Notes: generated by a model from the letters alone, not told the origin. DNA of 45,025 bases from Candidatus Saccharibacteria bacterium CG_4_10_14_0_2_um_filter_52_9 (GCA_903970515.1 CAJCJA010000042.1:1-45025), one strand, 5' to 3'; shown: positions 1 to 8,847, numbered from the stretch's first letter. Numbers and translations: made by a program.

Positions 1-1171
1 CCGGCTCGCACACGCGGTGATCAAAGGAGAGACCCAGCACCAGGCGACGTCCCGCGACAACCGTGTCCTTGCCGTTCTTCGCGACGACGACCGGCACCTT
101 TCGAACGGCCCCGACGCTCAACGCCGCGACCTCGGGTTGAATGATGATCGGCTCGGTGAACAACGTGTTCGCACTGGGCGCACCCACTATCGTGAACGTG
201 CCGCCCATGAGGTCATCGGTCGTCAACTGTCGTGACGCCAGTCGCTCGCCCAACTCACTCACCCGTCGCGCGAGGGCACGAAGCGTGAGACCGGCCGCCG
301 CGTGCACGACCGGCACCAGCATGCCGTCCTCGGCGACGTGACGCATGACGCCGAGGTTGACCGTGCGGTGAAGGGTGAGCTGATCCTCGTTAAACGTTGC
401 GTTCAAGAATTCGAATTCGGCGAGTGCGCGCACCGCGGCCAGGCTGACGACCATCTCGTCGCTGATGGTGACGCCATCGCGCGTCACGCGACCCACCGCC
501 TCGAGAGCCGCGAAGACCGCGCCATCGACTTCAATGGCGACGAATCCGTGCGGGGTACTCTGCGTCGACACCGACATGTGCTGGCCCATCCGACGCTGAC
601 CGTTCGAAAGCGGGACGACTACTTCTTCAATGGGCCCGTTGAGTACCGCACGCTCGGCGTCGCGGCGGGTGATAGCTCCTCCCGGACCCGAGCCCTGGAT
701 CGTCGAGGGCTCGACGCCCCCGTCGCTCAAGATTCTTCGCACGACGGGTGAGACAACGACGCCACTTTGTCCGTTGGCTTCAACCGTCGACGGTGGCGCC
801 AGCGCTGGCGCGGGCGTCGTTGCTGGAGCGACTGGGGGCACTGGCGCCACGTCACCCGTCGCGTCCTTGGGAGCGGCCGACGACGTCTCGACGGGCGCGG
901 CCGAACCGGCAGTCGGACTTGGCGCCGTTGCATTGGCGTTCTCGTCGATGACCGCGACACGTGACCCGGTTTCTACCGTGTCACCCTCGCCAGCGAGGAT
1001 CTGGACCAACACCCCCGCGGCGGGCGACGGCATCTCGGAGTCGACCTTGTCGGTCGAGACCTCGAAGAGTGGTTCGTCACGCGCGACGGCGTCGCCGATC
1101 TTCTTGAACCATTGCGTGATGATCCCTTCGGTGACCGACTCACCCAGCGACGGAAGGGTGACGTCAACCAA
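1..1171 (-). CDS. Dihydrolipoamide acyltransferase (E2) of a 2-oxo acid dehydrogenase complex, 3' end cut by window edge
   Basis: E2 core enzyme that carries acyl groups on a swinging lipoyl arm between E1 and CoA; its product is reoxidised by the lpd product encoded just upstream. About 390 residues are visible. Residues 1-78 form a lipoyl domain with the lipoylated lysine in a TDK motif at K42. An Ala/Pro/Thr-rich linker follows (about 80-125), then a short peripheral-subunit-binding domain, then the catalytic domain. I chose the TTG start because it gives the usual E2 N-terminus (VDVTLPSLGESVTEG) and overlaps the lpd stop by 8 nt, with a GAGGG upstream. The gene runs off the left edge just after the active-site DHR motif. 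Oddly, DHR is followed by VCEP where most E2s have xxDG. Whether it is the SucB or the pyruvate type cannot be decided from the visible part. Confidence 0.93.
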   Translation of the reverse strand, partial: MVDVTLPSLGESVTEGIITQWFKKIGDAVARDEPLFEVSTDKVDSEMPSPAAGVLVQILAGEGDTVETGSRVAVIDENANATAPSPTAGSAAPVETSSAAPKDATGDVAPVPPVAPATTPAPALAPPSTVEANGQSGVVVSPVVRRILSDGGVEPSTIQGSGPGGAITRRDAERAVLNGPIEEVVVPLSNGQRRMGQHMSVSTQSTPHGFVAIEVDGAVFAALEAVGRVTRDGVTISDEMVVSLAAVRALAEFEFLNATFNEDQLTLHRTVNLGVMRHVAEDGMLVPVVHAAAGLTLRALARRVSELGERLASRQLTTDDLMGGTFTIVGAPSANTLFTEPIIIQPEVAALSVGAVRKVPVVVAKNGKDTVVAGRRLVLGLSFDHRVCEP

Positions 1172-2585
1172 CGTGCAGCCCTCGTCCCGCGAGTGCAATC
1201 AGCGTCTCGCCGAAGGTCTCGGAGAGTGACGGGTGTGGTTGGATGAGCGCCGCCGCTTCCTCGGCGGTCGCCTCCCAGTTGACGGCGAAGTAGCCCGCGC
1301 CGAGTTGTTCGGTGACCCAGGGACCCGCCATGTGGACACCGAGTATCTGACCCGCGCTCCCGTCGGCCCTCTTTTCGGCGATGATCTTGACGACGCCCTC
1401 GGTATCACCAATGATTTGCGCTCGACTGTTTCCCCCGAAGGGGTCCTTCTTCACGACGACGTCGTAGCCCTTCTCCTTCGCAGCGACTTCGGTGAGCCCG
1501 CAGAACGCAACCTCTGGATTGGAATAGATCGCCCACGGCACTCGGTCGTAGTCAACGGGTACGACCGGCTCTCCAAGAATCGATTTGATCGTGACGATCG
1601 CTTCGGCGAAGCCCACGTGCGCGAGCTGTGGCGTGTTCGCTACGACGTCACCGACGGCGTAGACGTTGGGATTGGACGTGCGCATGTACGAATCCGCGAC
1701 GACGAATCCACGGTCGTTGATCTCGACGCCCGTACCTTCACCTAAGAGGCCTTCGGTGCGTGGACGACGACCAACCGAAACGACGACCATGTCGACCTTG
1801 ACGTCCTCGGCCCCTTCGATGTTCACCGAGGTGCCACCCTTGTTGGGTTTGTGACCGGTGATCTTGACACCGACTTGAATCTCGATGCCACGCTTCTTGA
1901 AGGCGCGCTCGACGACCTTGGCGACCTCGGCGTCACAGCCCGCGAGGATCGAAGGAAGACCTTCGAGCACCGTGACCTTGGTGCCCATGTCGGCCAACAT
2001 TGACGCGAATTCACAGCCAATCGCCCCACCGCCAATGACGGCGGCCGTTTCGGGAAGCGACTCTAGGTTGAGGAATTCGTCCGAGGTGTAGACGATCTTG
2101 CCGTCGACGTCAAAGCCGGGCAGCGTGCGCGGTACGGACCCCGCCGCGATGATGACGTTCTTCCCCTTCGCGACCACGCCCGCGTCGGCGCCGTCGAGCA
2201 CGGTCACCGTCAAGTCCTTGTCGAGACGTCCAGTGCCCTCAAAGATCGTGACCTTTCGACCCTTCAAGAGGCCCGACAAGCCCTTGTAGAGCTTGTCGAC
2301 GATGTCGTTCTTGCGAGCTTGACTCACGGCGAAGTCGGTCTTGATCTCGCCTGTGCTGAAACCGAACGCGCTCGAATGCTCGAGTGTGCGATGCACGTGC
2401 GCGGTCTCGAGGAACTCCTTTGCCGGGACGCATCCCCGATGCAGACAGGTGCCGCCGACTTTGTCGCGTTCGATGATCGCGATGTTTAGTCCGGCACTCG
2501 CGCCGTAGAGAGCGGCGGCGTATCCACCGGGCCCTCCTCCGATGACGACAACATCGAACTGTTGGACCTCGTTAGCCACGGCCAT
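1164..2585 (-). CDS. lpdA: Dihydrolipoyl dehydrogenase (E3)
   Basis: FAD-dependent disulfide oxidoreductase that reoxidises dihydrolipoamide and passes electrons to NAD+. The N-terminal FAD-binding motif GGGPGGYAAA lies within the first 30 residues. The redox-active cysteine pair is in GGTCLHRGCVPAKE, a second GGGAIGCEFA marks the NAD-binding domain, and the C-terminal dimer interface carries the catalytic HPSLSE. Length of about 473 aa is normal for the family. Candidate starts are TTG 2594, ATG 2585 and GTG 2579; an AAGGGA motif is best spaced for GTG 2579, and an AGGAAGA motif serves 2594 or 2585. ATG is given here. It overlaps the E2 gene by 8 nt, so the two are surely co-transcribed. Confidence 0.96.
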   Translation of the reverse strand: MAVANEVQQFDVVVIGGGPGGYAAALYGASAGLNIAIIERDKVGGTCLHRGCVPAKEFLETAHVHRTLEHSSAFGFSTGEIKTDFAVSQARKNDIVDKLYKGLSGLLKGRKVTIFEGTGRLDKDLTVTVLDGADAGVVAKGKNVIIAAGSVPRTLPGFDVDGKIVYTSDEFLNLESLPETAAVIGGGAIGCEFASMLADMGTKVTVLEGLPSILAGCDAEVAKVVERAFKKRGIEIQVGVKITGHKPNKGGTSVNIEGAEDVKVDMVVVSVGRRPRTEGLLGEGTGVEINDRGFVVADSYMRTSNPNVYAVGDVVANTPQLAHVGFAEAIVTIKSILGEPVVPVDYDRVPWAIYSNPEVAFCGLTEVAAKEKGYDVVVKKDPFGGNSRAQIIGDTEGVVKIIAEKRADGSAGQILGVHMAGPWVTEQLGAGYFAVNWEATAEEAAALIQPHPSLSETFGETLIALAGRGLHVG

Positions 2586-2643
2586 TCCCTTCAATCTTCC
2601 TAGCGCTCTACCCCCTGGGGAATCCTAATGTTCTACGCACTAG

Positions 2644-2656
2644 CCCAGGCGCTGGG
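2644..2656. terminator. Short GC hairpin downstream of rnhA
   Basis: A 5-bp stem (CCCAG/CTGGG) with a 3-nt loop lies just after the rnhA stop and before lpd. There is no T-run after it on the - strand, so it could be a weak terminator, a pause site or chance. Low confidence. Confidence 0.25.
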
Positions 2657-2658
2657 TC

Positions 2659-3096
2659 CTAGGAATGACGGCCGCGCTGGGTGTCGGCGGCCTGGGTCGC
2701 CAGCTCGTCGACGAAGTCGTTCATGACGTCACCCGAATGACCCTTCACCCAGCGAAACGTGACGTCGCGGTCTGCTTCGAGGGCGAGTGCGAACAACTCC
2801 TCCCACAGGTCCCGATTGGCGACGGGCTGACCCTGGGAGTTCTTCCAGTTACGGCGCAACCATCCGACGTACCATTTGTCGTTGAAGCACTTGACGACGT
2901 AGTTCGAGTCACTCACGATCTCGAGCGGGTTCTCGGGGTTCTCCTTCAACGCTTCGATGACGGCGAGGACCTCCATTCGCTGGTTGGTCGTATGCGCGTC
3001 GGCCCCACTTGCGAAGGTCTCGACGCCACTCGCCCACGCCCATCCCCCCGGACCCGGGTTACCGCGGCACGCGCCGTCGGTATGTATGCGTTTCAT
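2659..3096 (-). CDS. rnhA: Ribonuclease HI
   Basis: Endonuclease that cuts the RNA strand of RNA-DNA hybrids (R-loops, primers) in the cytoplasm, using two metal ions. The carboxylate set of the family is visible: Asp in HTDGACRGNPG near the N-terminus, Glu in QRMEVLAV, Asp in VSDSNYVV, and the His/Asp pair in VKGHSGDVMNDFVD. The 145-aa length suits a single-domain RNase HI with no hybrid-binding extension. The ATG at 3096 shares an ATGA with the rrf2 stop, so translation is probably coupled; an in-frame upstream ATG at 3114 is possible but would overlap rrf2 more. Confidence 0.95.
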   Translation of the reverse strand: MKRIHTDGACRGNPGPGGWAWASGVETFASGADAHTTNQRMEVLAVIEALKENPENPLEIVSDSNYVVKCFNDKWYVGWLRRNWKNSQGQPVANRDLWEELFALALEADRDVTFRWVKGHSGDVMNDFVDELATQAADTQRGRHS

Positions 3097-3551
3097 ATGG
3101 TCCGAGTGACCCACGCATCTGGATCAGAGGTGAAACGCGTCACCGCCAGTGGCATCTCACCGCGCAACACCTGTCCGAGGGTGACGTGCTCGAGCACCTC
3201 GCGCAGCGCACCGCGCACCGCGACCCATACGTCGCGCAAGTGTTTGGCTTCCCCCTCGTAGATCAGCGTCTCGGGTCGCATCCCGCGAACCCCGGCCATT
3301 GGTCCACTCACCACGCGAAGGATGTCGGCGATCATGATCGAGTCGGGATCCCTCGCGAGTTTGAAGCCTCCCTCGGGGCCGCGCTGGGAGGTGACCAGTC
3401 CGCCTCGGCGCAAATCGGACATAATCGCCCCGAGGAACTTCGCGGGAAGTTCCTGTTCCTGCGCTAGATGTTCGGCGCTGATGGAGTTCGTCGTGGCGGC
3501 CAGGGTCAAGAGCGCGCGTATCGCGTATTCGGCCTTGGCGGGAATCTGCAC
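3093..3551 (-). CDS. Rrf2-family transcriptional regulator
   Basis: Small winged-helix DNA-binding regulator of about 152 aa. The N-terminal segment (PAKAEYAIRALLTLA) and the wing region (GPEGGFKLARDPDSI) are typical of the Rrf2/IscR/CymR family. No cysteine is present anywhere in the protein, so it cannot hold an iron-sulfur cluster in the way IscR or NsrR do. GTG at 3551 is the only good start, because further upstream the frame runs antisense to thiE. It is divergent from thiE with a 66-bp gap and is translationally coupled to rnhA. The regulon is unknown. Its closeness to the SUF genes (about 3 kb) is suggestive but proves nothing. Confidence 0.85.
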   Translation of the reverse strand: MQIPAKAEYAIRALLTLAATTNSISAEHLAQEQELPAKFLGAIMSDLRRGGLVTSQRGPEGGFKLARDPDSIMIADILRVVSGPMAGVRGMRPETLIYEGEAKHLRDVWVAVRGALREVLEHVTLGQVLRGEMPLAVTRFTSDPDAWVTRTI

Positions 3552-3617
3552 AGGACCATTCTGCCCCACGATGGCCCTCAAAACAGCGAGCGAACCCAAA
3601 CTCCTAAGGTGGAGACC

Positions 3618-4262
3618 GTGTTCGATCTGCGCTCGCGTCACCTCTATCTGTGCGTACCAGCGCGCGAGGACATGGCGACGTTTCTCCCCCAAGTCCTTCG
3701 AGGCGGCGTCGACGTCGTCCAACTTCGTGAAAAGCACCTCTCGGACGAGATTCGCGTCGCCACCGCCCGGTTGATGGCTCCGATATGTCGCGACTTCGGC
3801 GTTCCCCTCGTGATGAACGATTCGCCCGAACTCGCCCTCCAAGCCGGCGCCGACGGCGTGCACGTGGGCCAAGACGACGTAAGTGTGGAGCGGTGCCGTC
3901 AACTCCTGGGCGACGACGCCATCATCGGGCTCTCCACGCACGCGAGCGAAGAGTTCGCTTTGGGTCTCGCGACTCGGGCCAGTTATCTCAGCGCCGGACC
4001 CATCGTGCCCACGCCCACGAAACTTGGTCGCGCGGGCACCGGGATCGCGTACGCACTCGAATGCGAACGGCAAAGTGATCGGCCCGTCTTCGTCACCGGC
4101 GGCGTCAATGAACAAAACATCGCTTCTCTCGTCGGCCAAGGTCTTCGCCGCTTCGTCGTCGTGCGCTCTTTGACCCAAGCGAACGAACCCGAAAAGGCCG
4201 CGCGACTACTTCGCGAAGCACTCGAGCGTGCCCTCTCAACGGTGACGGTCGAGCCAACCTAA
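3618..4262 (+). CDS. thiE: Thiamine-phosphate synthase
   Basis: TIM-barrel enzyme joining hydroxymethylpyrimidine diphosphate and thiazole phosphate into thiamine phosphate. Visible family motifs are VQLREK, ADGVHVGQDD (Mg/pyrophosphate binding), GLSTH, the phosphate-binding GPIVPTPTK loop, and VTGGVN near the end. Length 214 aa is typical. The GTG start has an AGGTGGAG ribosome-binding site. No other thiamine gene is nearby. Its last 27 nt overlap the 3' end of the convergent alpha/beta hydrolase gene. Confidence 0.92.
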   Translation: MFDLRSRHLYLCVPAREDMATFLPQVLRGGVDVVQLREKHLSDEIRVATARLMAPICRDFGVPLVMNDSPELALQAGADGVHVGQDDVSVERCRQLLGDDAIIGLSTHASEEFALGLATRASYLSAGPIVPTPTKLGRAGTGIAYALECERQSDRPVFVTGGVNEQNIASLVGQGLRRFVVVRSLTQANEPEKAARLLREALERALSTVTVEPT

Positions 4263-4982
4263 CAAGGTCGCGACCATTCGAGGATCGGCGCGTAGTTGAT
4301 GCCCCGCTCCTTGGATGATGCGAAGTTCCGCCCGCCCCTCGGCGCTCGCGAGCAGATCGCGCGCATCCCCCACGGGAACTTCAAGGTCATCGGCACCGTG
4401 GCCAATGAGCAGACGCCTGGGCGGCACCAGCGCGATTGATCCAAGTGGATCGATTCGCAGTACGTCGTCGCGCAGTGCCTCGGGGGCGAGTAGGTCGACC
4501 TTATTGCCGACGACACCGGCAACCTGGACCGCGCGGTGGAACTCTTCGGCACTCGAACACCAGTAGTCGAGGTGCGCGGGAGCGGCGAACGTGGCAACCC
4601 CGCGAACACGATCATCGCGCGCGGCGAGCGCGAGGGCGAGCGAGCCGCCGAACCCGAAGCCAGCGAGTGATATTCGCCGGTCGTCTTGGTCGACGCGCTC
4701 GAAGATGACCTGGAGGTCAGCCAACCACTGACTCGCGGAGAATGTGCCGGTGCTGCCGCCCACTCCCGAGAGGGTGCCCGTCGCGACAATCCACCCCGAC
4801 TCGTTCGCGAGGTGCTCAGCGAGTTCGGGGAGGAGTCCCGCCGCTTGGCGTCCCATTCCCAACGAGAGCGGAAGTCCGTGCACCAAGATGAGCACGTGGC
4901 CCGTGACTGGTCGCGCACTCGAGGTCGCGATGCGCAAATCCAACGTCGAGGTCGCACCCTTGAGTTGCTCGTGCGCGAGCAC
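4236..4982 (-). CDS. Alpha/beta-hydrolase-fold protein lacking the nucleophile serine
   Basis: About 248 aa with an alpha/beta hydrolase plan: an oxyanion-type HGLP motif near residue 40, a nucleophile-elbow position, then a late Asp (GHGADD) and His (GAGHQL). At the elbow the sequence reads GFGFGG, where active relatives have G-x-S-x-G-G, so Ser is replaced by Gly. The codon there is GGG, read clearly in frame. The protein may be a non-catalytic member, or use another residue. GTG 4982 starts just after the stop of the upstream acyl-CoA dehydrogenase gene, so the two probably form an operon. It overlaps thiE tail to tail by 27 nt. Confidence 0.8.
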   Translation of the reverse strand: MLAHEQLKGATSTLDLRIATSSARPVTGHVLILVHGLPLSLGMGRQAAGLLPELAEHLANESGWIVATGTLSGVGGSTGTFSASQWLADLQVIFERVDQDDRRISLAGFGFGGSLALALAARDDRVRGVATFAAPAHLDYWCSSAEEFHRAVQVAGVVGNKVDLLAPEALRDDVLRIDPLGSIALVPPRRLLIGHGADDLEVPVGDARDLLASAEGRAELRIIQGAGHQLRADPRMVATLLGWLDRHR

Positions 4983-4986
4983 GCCG

Positions 4987-6102
4987 TTAGATGTCCAGGT
5001 GCTGGGCGAGTAGTTCTCGGTGGTACGCGGGGTCGCCCAAGAACAACTCAGAACTCTTCGCTCGCTTGAAGTACAGGTGTGCGTGGTGCTCCCAGGTGAA
5101 ACCAATGCCCCCGTGGATTTGGATGTTCTCCGCGGCACAGTGGAAGTACGCCTCGGAACAGAACGACTTCGCGAGGCTCGCGGCGATGGGTAGCTCGTCG
5201 TTCAGTTCTTGTGACGCCCACGCGGCGTAGTACGCGGCCGACTTCGCCGATTCGACATCGAGCAACATGTCCGCACACTTGTGCTTAATCGCCTGAAACG
5301 AACCGATTGGGCGACCGAACTGCACGCGGGTCTTCGCGTAGTCAACTGCGTTGTTCAAGACCCGTTGTGCACCACCCACCTGCTCGGCGGCGAGCGCCGA
5401 TTCAGCAACTTGGAGCATGGTCGTGAGTCCACCAAGCGCCTCTCCTTCAGTGCCGACCAACGTCGCCGAAGCGTCGTGCAATTCGATGCGACTCTGCTTG
5501 CGCGTTTGATCCATCGTCGCCAACGCCGTTCTCGACACGCCCTTCGCGTCACCCTTCAGCGCGAACAGTGAAAGACCCTTCGCGGTTTTTGCCGGTACGA
5601 AGATGATCGAGGCGAGGTTCCCGTCAGTGACGTAGTTGACGACGCCGTTGAGCTCGAAACCGTCGCCCTTGGGCGTCGCGGTCGCTGAGGTCGCGCTGAG
5701 GTCCCAGTTGCCAGTGTCATCGGTCAGTGCCACGGTCGCGATCGTTTCGCCCGACGCGATGCCGGGCAGATACGTGGCCTTGTCGTCGTCGTTGCCCACG
5801 AAGAGGACGGCGTTCGCGGCGAGCGCCACCGTAGAGAAATAGGGCGAGCAGAACAGTGCGGCGCCCATCTCTTCAAAGACCACGTACAGTTCGACCGGCC
5901 CGAAACCTTGGCCTCCGAACTGCTCGGGGATGCCCAAACCCTGCAGGGCGAGTTCCTTCGCCATCAACTCCCAGACATTGGGGTCGTAGCCCTCGGGTGT
6001 CGCCATGAGGCGGCGTACTTCAGTCTCTGGCGACTTCTCTTCCAAGAACCGCCGGACCATCTTTCGCAGTTCTTCCTGCTCTTCGCTAAAGCCAAAGTTC
6101 AT
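4987..6102 (-). CDS. Acyl-CoA dehydrogenase (FadE-like)
   Basis: FAD enzyme of 371 aa that introduces the alpha-beta double bond in an acyl-CoA. It starts MNFGFSEEQEELRKMVRRFL, the usual ACAD N-terminus, and has the C-terminal helices with QIHGGIGFTWEHHAHLY, a form common in actinobacterial FadE proteins that act on steroid side chains or branched acyl-CoAs. The YEG-type catalytic glutamate of medium-chain enzymes is not present at the C-terminus. The substrate is not known. It lies upstream of the serine-less hydrolase with a 4-nt gap and is divergent from the metallo-beta-lactamase gene (92-bp gap). Confidence 0.9.
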   Translation of the reverse strand: MNFGFSEEQEELRKMVRRFLEEKSPETEVRRLMATPEGYDPNVWELMAKELALQGLGIPEQFGGQGFGPVELYVVFEEMGAALFCSPYFSTVALAANAVLFVGNDDDKATYLPGIASGETIATVALTDDTGNWDLSATSATATPKGDGFELNGVVNYVTDGNLASIIFVPAKTAKGLSLFALKGDAKGVSRTALATMDQTRKQSRIELHDASATLVGTEGEALGGLTTMLQVAESALAAEQVGGAQRVLNNAVDYAKTRVQFGRPIGSFQAIKHKCADMLLDVESAKSAAYYAAWASQELNDELPIAASLAKSFCSEAYFHCAAENIQIHGGIGFTWEHHAHLYFKRAKSSELFLGDPAYHRELLAQHLDI

Positions 6103-6194
6103 CGCGATCCCTTTTCCCCCTACCGGAGAGTAACGCCGGTGGCTTCGACATTAGCCAAAGTTCGACCTGTGCCGATTCGTGGCAATCTACTTGG

Positions 6195-6812
6195 ATGGAC
6201 AACGTCGAACTCGTCTGGTCGGACGCCAGCGCTGAGGTGCACCGCTTCGTCGTCGGACCCGTCGAGAACAACGTGTACGTCGTTCGCTGTCGACGAAGCG
6301 GCGTCGCCACACTCATCGACGCAGCGAACGAACACGACCGACTGCTTCGCGTGGCGAAGCGTCTCGGTGTTACGTCGGTCCTCGAGACCCACGGGCACTG
6401 GGATCATATTGGCGCCGTCACCGAGGTCCGAGACGCAGGTATCGACGTCTGGGTGCGCGACGAGGATTCGAGCATGCTGCCCAGTTACGACCATCTTCTC
6501 GAAGACGACGCCGTGCACGCAGTGGGGGATCTTCGCCTGCGCACCGTGCACACCCCGGGTCACACGCCCGGTTCCATCTCGTTCGCGCTCGAGAACACCC
6601 CAATTCTGTTCACGGGCGACACGCTCTTTCCCGGAGGACCCGGCAACGCCACGTTCGACGGCGGCGACTTTCCCACCATCATCAACTCGATCGAGCAACG
6701 CATCTTTCGTGTCTACTCGCCCGACACCATCATCTGGCCGGGCCATGGCGCCAACTCCACGCTCGGCACCGAGTCACCGCACCTCGATGAGTGGGTCGAG
6801 CGAGGCTGGTAA
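6195..6812 (+). CDS. Metallo-beta-lactamase-fold hydrolase (glyoxalase II-like)
   Basis: A 205-aa stand-alone MBL-fold protein. Metal ligands are clear: HGHWDH, the second His in HTPGHTPG, Asp in FTGDTLFPGG, and a C-terminal GHG. Relatives hydrolyse thioesters such as S-lactoylglutathione or related thiol conjugates, but the substrate cannot be read from the sequence. It lies 42 nt upstream of sufC1 on the same strand and may be the first gene of that operon. Confidence 0.9.
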   Translation: MDNVELVWSDASAEVHRFVVGPVENNVYVVRCRRSGVATLIDAANEHDRLLRVAKRLGVTSVLETHGHWDHIGAVTEVRDAGIDVWVRDEDSSMLPSYDHLLEDDAVHAVGDLRLRTVHTPGHTPGSISFALENTPILFTGDTLFPGGPGNATFDGGDFPTIINSIEQRIFRVYSPDTIIWPGHGANSTLGTESPHLDEWVERGW

Positions 6813-6854
6813 CCACGTTCTTGTGCGAAGGCACCACCGATAGGCTGCTACTCG

Positions 6855-7613
6855 ATGTCTGCACCCCTCTTGGAACTGCGAAATCTCCACTGCGAGGCGG
6901 ACGGCGCGAGCATTCTGCGTGGCGTCGACCTCGTCGTGCACGAGGGCGAAGTACACGCCCTCATGGGCCCCAATGGCGCGGGAAAATCCACGATTGCAAA
7001 CATCGTCATGGGACACCCGGGTTACACCCTGAGCGCCGGCGAGATACTCCTCAAGGGTGAGGACATCGCGAAGTGGAGCCCCGACGAGCGGGCGAGGGCC
7101 GGCATCTTCCTCGCTTTTCAATACCCCGAAGCCATCAGTGGGGTTTCGGTAGTGCAGTTCTTGCGCCAAGCGATCGCCGCACGAAAAGGACTCGACGAAC
7201 TCAGTGTCCTTGAAGTGCGACTGGATCTGATGGAGTGGATGGACCGATTGGGCATGGACCCCGCGTTCGCCGAGCGGCATCTGAACGACGGATTCTCCGG
7301 TGGGGAGCGCAAGCGCAACGAGATATTGCAGATGGCCCTGTTGGAGCCCGCGATCGCGTTTCTCGACGAGACCGATTCGGGCCTCGACATCGACGCGTTG
7401 CGCGTCGTTGCTCGAGGGGTGCGCACGGTCCGTGACGAACACCCCGCCATGGGCGTCATCGTCGTCACGCACTACGTGAAACTCCTCGAAGAGATCGAAC
7501 CCGATCACGTGCACATCCTCGTCGACGGCCAGATCGTCGAGTCGGGCGACGCCGATCTCGCCCAGCGAATTGAACACGAGGGCTACGACGCGTGGCGACC
7601 GGTCAGTCTGTGA
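6855..7613 (+). CDS. sufC: SufC-type ABC ATPase, copy 1
   Basis: Soluble ABC ATPase (252 aa) that powers the SufBCD iron-sulfur scaffold. Walker A is GPNGAGKST at residues 38-46, the signature is FSGGERKRNE, and Walker B reads FLDETDSGLD, where SufC usually has LDEIDSGLD. The H-loop is in VVTHYVK. It overlaps sufS by a GTGA. A second sufC (10673-11401) sits with sufD on the other strand. Of the two, this copy has the less typical Walker B neighbourhood, but both look intact. Confidence 0.93.
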   Translation: MSAPLLELRNLHCEADGASILRGVDLVVHEGEVHALMGPNGAGKSTIANIVMGHPGYTLSAGEILLKGEDIAKWSPDERARAGIFLAFQYPEAISGVSVVQFLRQAIAARKGLDELSVLEVRLDLMEWMDRLGMDPAFAERHLNDGFSGGERKRNEILQMALLEPAIAFLDETDSGLDIDALRVVARGVRTVRDEHPAMGVIVVTHYVKLLEEIEPDHVHILVDGQIVESGDADLAQRIEHEGYDAWRPVSL

Positions 7614-8845
7614 CCAGTTTCGATCCCCGCCTCGTTCGCGCCGACACGCCCGCGCTCGCGCGCATCATCAACGGTCGACCAATCACGTATCTCGATTCGG
7701 CGGCGTCGTCGTTGCCACCTCGCCCCGTGATCGACGCCATGAGTCGTCACTACGAGCGTCAGCACGCGAACGTGCACCGGGGCGTCTATCAGACAGCAAA
7801 TGAGTCCACGCAGAGCTACGAAGGCGCTCGCGAGGCGATCGCTCGATTCATTCACGCACCCGACGGTGCCGAGGAGATCGTCTTCACCAAGAACGCGACC
7901 GAGTCGTTCAACCTGCTCGCAAAATCATGGGGGGCCAAGAACCTCGGGGTCGGTGACGTCGTCCTGCTGAGCGTGATGGAACATCACGCGAACATCGTGC
8001 CGTGGTTCCAACTTCGCGACGCCGTTGGTATCGAAGTTCGTTTCATCCCCGTCGGCGACGACTACCGCCTCGACCTGAGCAACATCGAAGAGTTAATGAA
8101 GGGCGTGCGACTGGTCTCGGTCACCGCGATGTCCAACGTACTGGGGACGGTGACACCCTTGCAGGAACTCGCGCGCATCGCGCACGAGCACGGTGCGCTC
8201 ATCGCCGTCGACGCCGCCCAGTTGGTCGGGCACGCGCCGAGCAACGTCGTTGACCTGGACGTCGACTTCTTCATGTTCTCCGCGCACAAGATGCTTGGAC
8301 CCACGGGGCTCGGCGTCTTGTGGACGCGACGCGACATCCTCGCTGAAATGCCCCCGTTCCTGGGCGGGGGCGGCATGATCGCCGACGTATCGACGAGTGG
8401 CTACGTGCCCGCGAAGGGCCCAACTCGTTTTGAGGCGGGCACGCCTCCGATCGCCGAGGCCGCGGGTCTGAGCGCAGCCGTCACCTTCCTCGAGGGTCTC
8501 GGGATGCAGAACATCGCTCAACACGACCGCGACCTGACGCGTGACGCACTCGCCCGCATTGACGACGAGTTCGGTGGGCGCGTGAGAATAATCGGACCCC
8601 GCGACACCGAACAACGCGGGGGCGTGATCAGCATGGACGTCGAAGGCGTGCACGCCCACGACGTCGCCCAAGTGCTCGACCAGTTCGGTGTGTGTGTGCG
8701 ACCCGGTCACCACTGCGCCAAACCCCTCATGAAACGCTTCAACCTCACTGCAACGGCTCGAGCGTCCTTCGGACCCTATTCGTTGGTGAGCGACACCGAC
8801 GTCCTGATCGAAGCGCTCAACGACGCCGTCAAACTTTTCGGGTGA
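7610..8845 (+). CDS. sufS: Cysteine desulfurase, SufS type
   Basis: PLP enzyme that takes sulfur from cysteine as a persulfide for iron-sulfur cluster assembly. The N-terminal YLDSAASS, the PLP lysine in SAHKMLGPTG (K227) and the active-site cysteine in RPGHHCAKP (C369) match group II desulfurases. I chose GTG 7610 because it shares GTGA with the sufC1 stop; an in-frame GTG at 7592 would add six residues. With sufU two nt downstream, it forms the sulfur-transfer half of the SUF system. Confidence 0.95.
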   Translation: MTSFDPRLVRADTPALARIINGRPITYLDSAASSLPPRPVIDAMSRHYERQHANVHRGVYQTANESTQSYEGAREAIARFIHAPDGAEEIVFTKNATESFNLLAKSWGAKNLGVGDVVLLSVMEHHANIVPWFQLRDAVGIEVRFIPVGDDYRLDLSNIEELMKGVRLVSVTAMSNVLGTVTPLQELARIAHEHGALIAVDAAQLVGHAPSNVVDLDVDFFMFSAHKMLGPTGLGVLWTRRDILAEMPPFLGGGGMIADVSTSGYVPAKGPTRFEAGTPPIAEAAGLSAAVTFLEGLGMQNIAQHDRDLTRDALARIDDEFGGRVRIIGPRDTEQRGGVISMDVEGVHAHDVAQVLDQFGVCVRPGHHCAKPLMKRFNLTATARASFGPYSLVSDTDVLIEALNDAVKLFG

Positions 8846-8847
8846 CG

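Noticed and set aside
3552-4178. Open extension of the rrf2 frame to a 361-aa protein
   Set aside because: The extra part lies antisense to thiE, is rich in shadow-type residues, and the Rrf2 domain begins right at GTG 3551.
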